DNA of 5,796 nucleotides from an uncultured Caldimicrobium sp. (GTDB lineage: Bacteria; Desulfobacterota; Thermodesulfobacteria; Thermodesulfobacteriales; Thermodesulfobacteriaceae). The stretch covers positions 1-5,796 of the forward strand of contig CALLJI010000098.1 in NCBI GenBank assembly GCA_938091475.1, given 5' to 3'. A program made the position numbers and the translations under genes. The notes beneath the pieces were generated by a model, which was not told the DNA's origin, did not search any database, and saw nothing but the letters and a program-made list of their open reading frames with translations. Shown here piece by piece: positions 5,431 through 5,796 of the stretch; within the stretch, counting starts at the first letter, position 1; the number at the start of each line of letters is the position of its first letter.

Positions 5431-5577
5431 GTAGGGGCTCTTCTTGCTGGGCCTAATGAATTAAAAATAGTATATCCGCTGGGCGATTTGTTAATTGTCC
5501 TCTTACAAAAAATTGGGCAGGGGCAAGCCCTGCCCCTACAAATAAAACTCTTTGGGCACGGCATGCCGTGCCCCTAC
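5431..5577. repeat. Intergenic array 3 of REP-like stem-loop modules (four copies, two decayed)
   Basis: Module 11 (5431-5454) starts GTAGGGGCTC and is a decayed relative of module 6, differing mainly by G to T and A to G changes. Module 12 (5481-5506) is a degenerate GGGCGATT...AATTGTCC with head CTTAC. Module 13 (5515-5539) repeats module 9 (GGGCAGGG-GCAAG-CCCTGCCC) with an intact CCCCTAC. Module 14 (5554-5577) is the perfect 20-nt palindrome GGGCACGGCATGCCGTGCCC plus CTAC. As in the other arrays, the left element has GTAG on the left and those to its right have CTAC on the right. The array fills most of the gap between the DUF4911-like ORF and lysS. No gene is seen at 5367-5680; the minus-strand open frame there is a repeat artefact. 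Confidence 0.8.
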
Positions 5578-5602
5578 TATGTGACCTTCTAAAATAGTAA
5601 TC

Positions 5603-5639
5603 TCCAAAGTCCCTTTGAGGACTTGGAAATGGTTTTTTT
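5603..5639 (+). terminator. Hairpin with U-tract in the lysS leader region
   Basis: TCCAA-A-GTCC (5603-5612) can pair with GGACTTGGA (5619-5627) over nine base pairs with one bulged A and a six-base loop CTTTGA. Seven T residues follow at 5633-5639 after a five-base gap (AATGG). The gap and bulge make it a weaker terminator than the one at 5116-5150. It could end transcripts entering from upstream, or act as a leader structure 41 nt before the lysS ATG. No clear lysS promoter was found downstream of it. Confidence 0.4.
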
Positions 5640-5680
5640 AGTAATAAAATTAAGTAAAATTTTTTTAGGAGGAGCTTTTA

Positions 5681-5796
5681 ATGCTTGAAGAGTCTCAGAT
5701 TTTAAGGATACGCCTTGAAAAACTTGAAAAAATTAGAGAGGCAGGGATTAATCCCTATCCTAATGATTTTAAACCCAAGGATAAAGCCAAATTTAT
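5681..5796 (+). CDS. lysS: Lysyl-tRNA synthetase (class II), N-terminal fragment
   Basis: The first 38 residues are seen; the gene runs off the right edge. The opening helix ESQILRIRLEKLEKIREAGI followed by NPYPNDF (24-30) is the characteristic start of bacterial class II LysS, just before the OB-fold anticodon-binding domain. The enzyme charges tRNA-Lys using ATP in the cytoplasm. The ATG at 5681 is set by AGGAGG (5667-5672) with an 8-nt spacer. It is on the same strand as the cold-shock and DUF4911-like genes but separated by a repeat array and a hairpin, so it is probably transcribed separately. Catalytic class II motifs are not in the window. Confidence 0.9.
   Translation, partial: MLEESQILRIRLEKLEKIREAGINPYPNDFKPKDKAKF

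Noticed and set aside
5253..5564. Minus-strand open frame across array 3 and the DUF4911-like ORF
   Set aside because: It consists of repeat-derived peptides plus the antisense of a better-supported plus-strand ORF.
5578..5680. T-box riboswitch upstream of lysS
   Set aside because: There is no T-box consensus sequence or specifier stem-loop, and the leader is too short for one.

Overview
The window is AT-rich chromosomal DNA with Lys/Ile/Phe-rich proteins, strong AGGAGG ribosome binding sites and tightly packed genes. Together with a small ORF resembling the DUF4911 family (from memory, common in Desulfobacterota), this suggests a thermophilic anaerobe of the Thermodesulfobacterium/Caldimicrobium kind. 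That placement is inference; no rRNA or clear taxonomic marker is present.

Layout. At 1-165 (minus strand) lies the N-terminus of a family 4 glycosyltransferase with a good upstream promoter at 278-306. Intergenic repeat array 1 is at 389-556. A compact minus-strand operon follows, read right to left: an MFS exporter-like transporter (4462-3221), a soluble PAS/histidine kinase/receiver hybrid protein (3217-1496) and the tyrosine recombinase XerC (1503-601). The first junction has a 3-nt gap and the second an 8-nt overlap, so the three are probably co-transcribed and translationally coupled. A divergent intergenic region (4463-4852) holds repeat array 2. On the plus strand come a cold-shock protein with a basic tail (4853-5107), a GC-rich hairpin with a U-tract, a small DUF4911-like ORF (about 5154-5366), repeat array 3 (5431-5577), another hairpin, and the start of lysyl-tRNA synthetase (5681 to the window end).

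The most unusual content is non-coding. Fourteen short GC-rich stem-loop modules sit in three intergenic arrays. Each has a GTAG tetranucleotide on one side of a GGGC...GCCC foot, the architecture of RAYT-associated REP elements. The arms differ between modules while base-pairing is kept (covariation). A composite of three modules occurs in array 1 and, in reverse complement, in array 2. No transposase is encoded in the window, so any mobilising enzyme would have to act in trans. The protein-coding genes are otherwise conventional. The XerC overlap with a hybrid kinase, and the terminator-like hairpin inside the open frame after the cold-shock gene, merit a second look.
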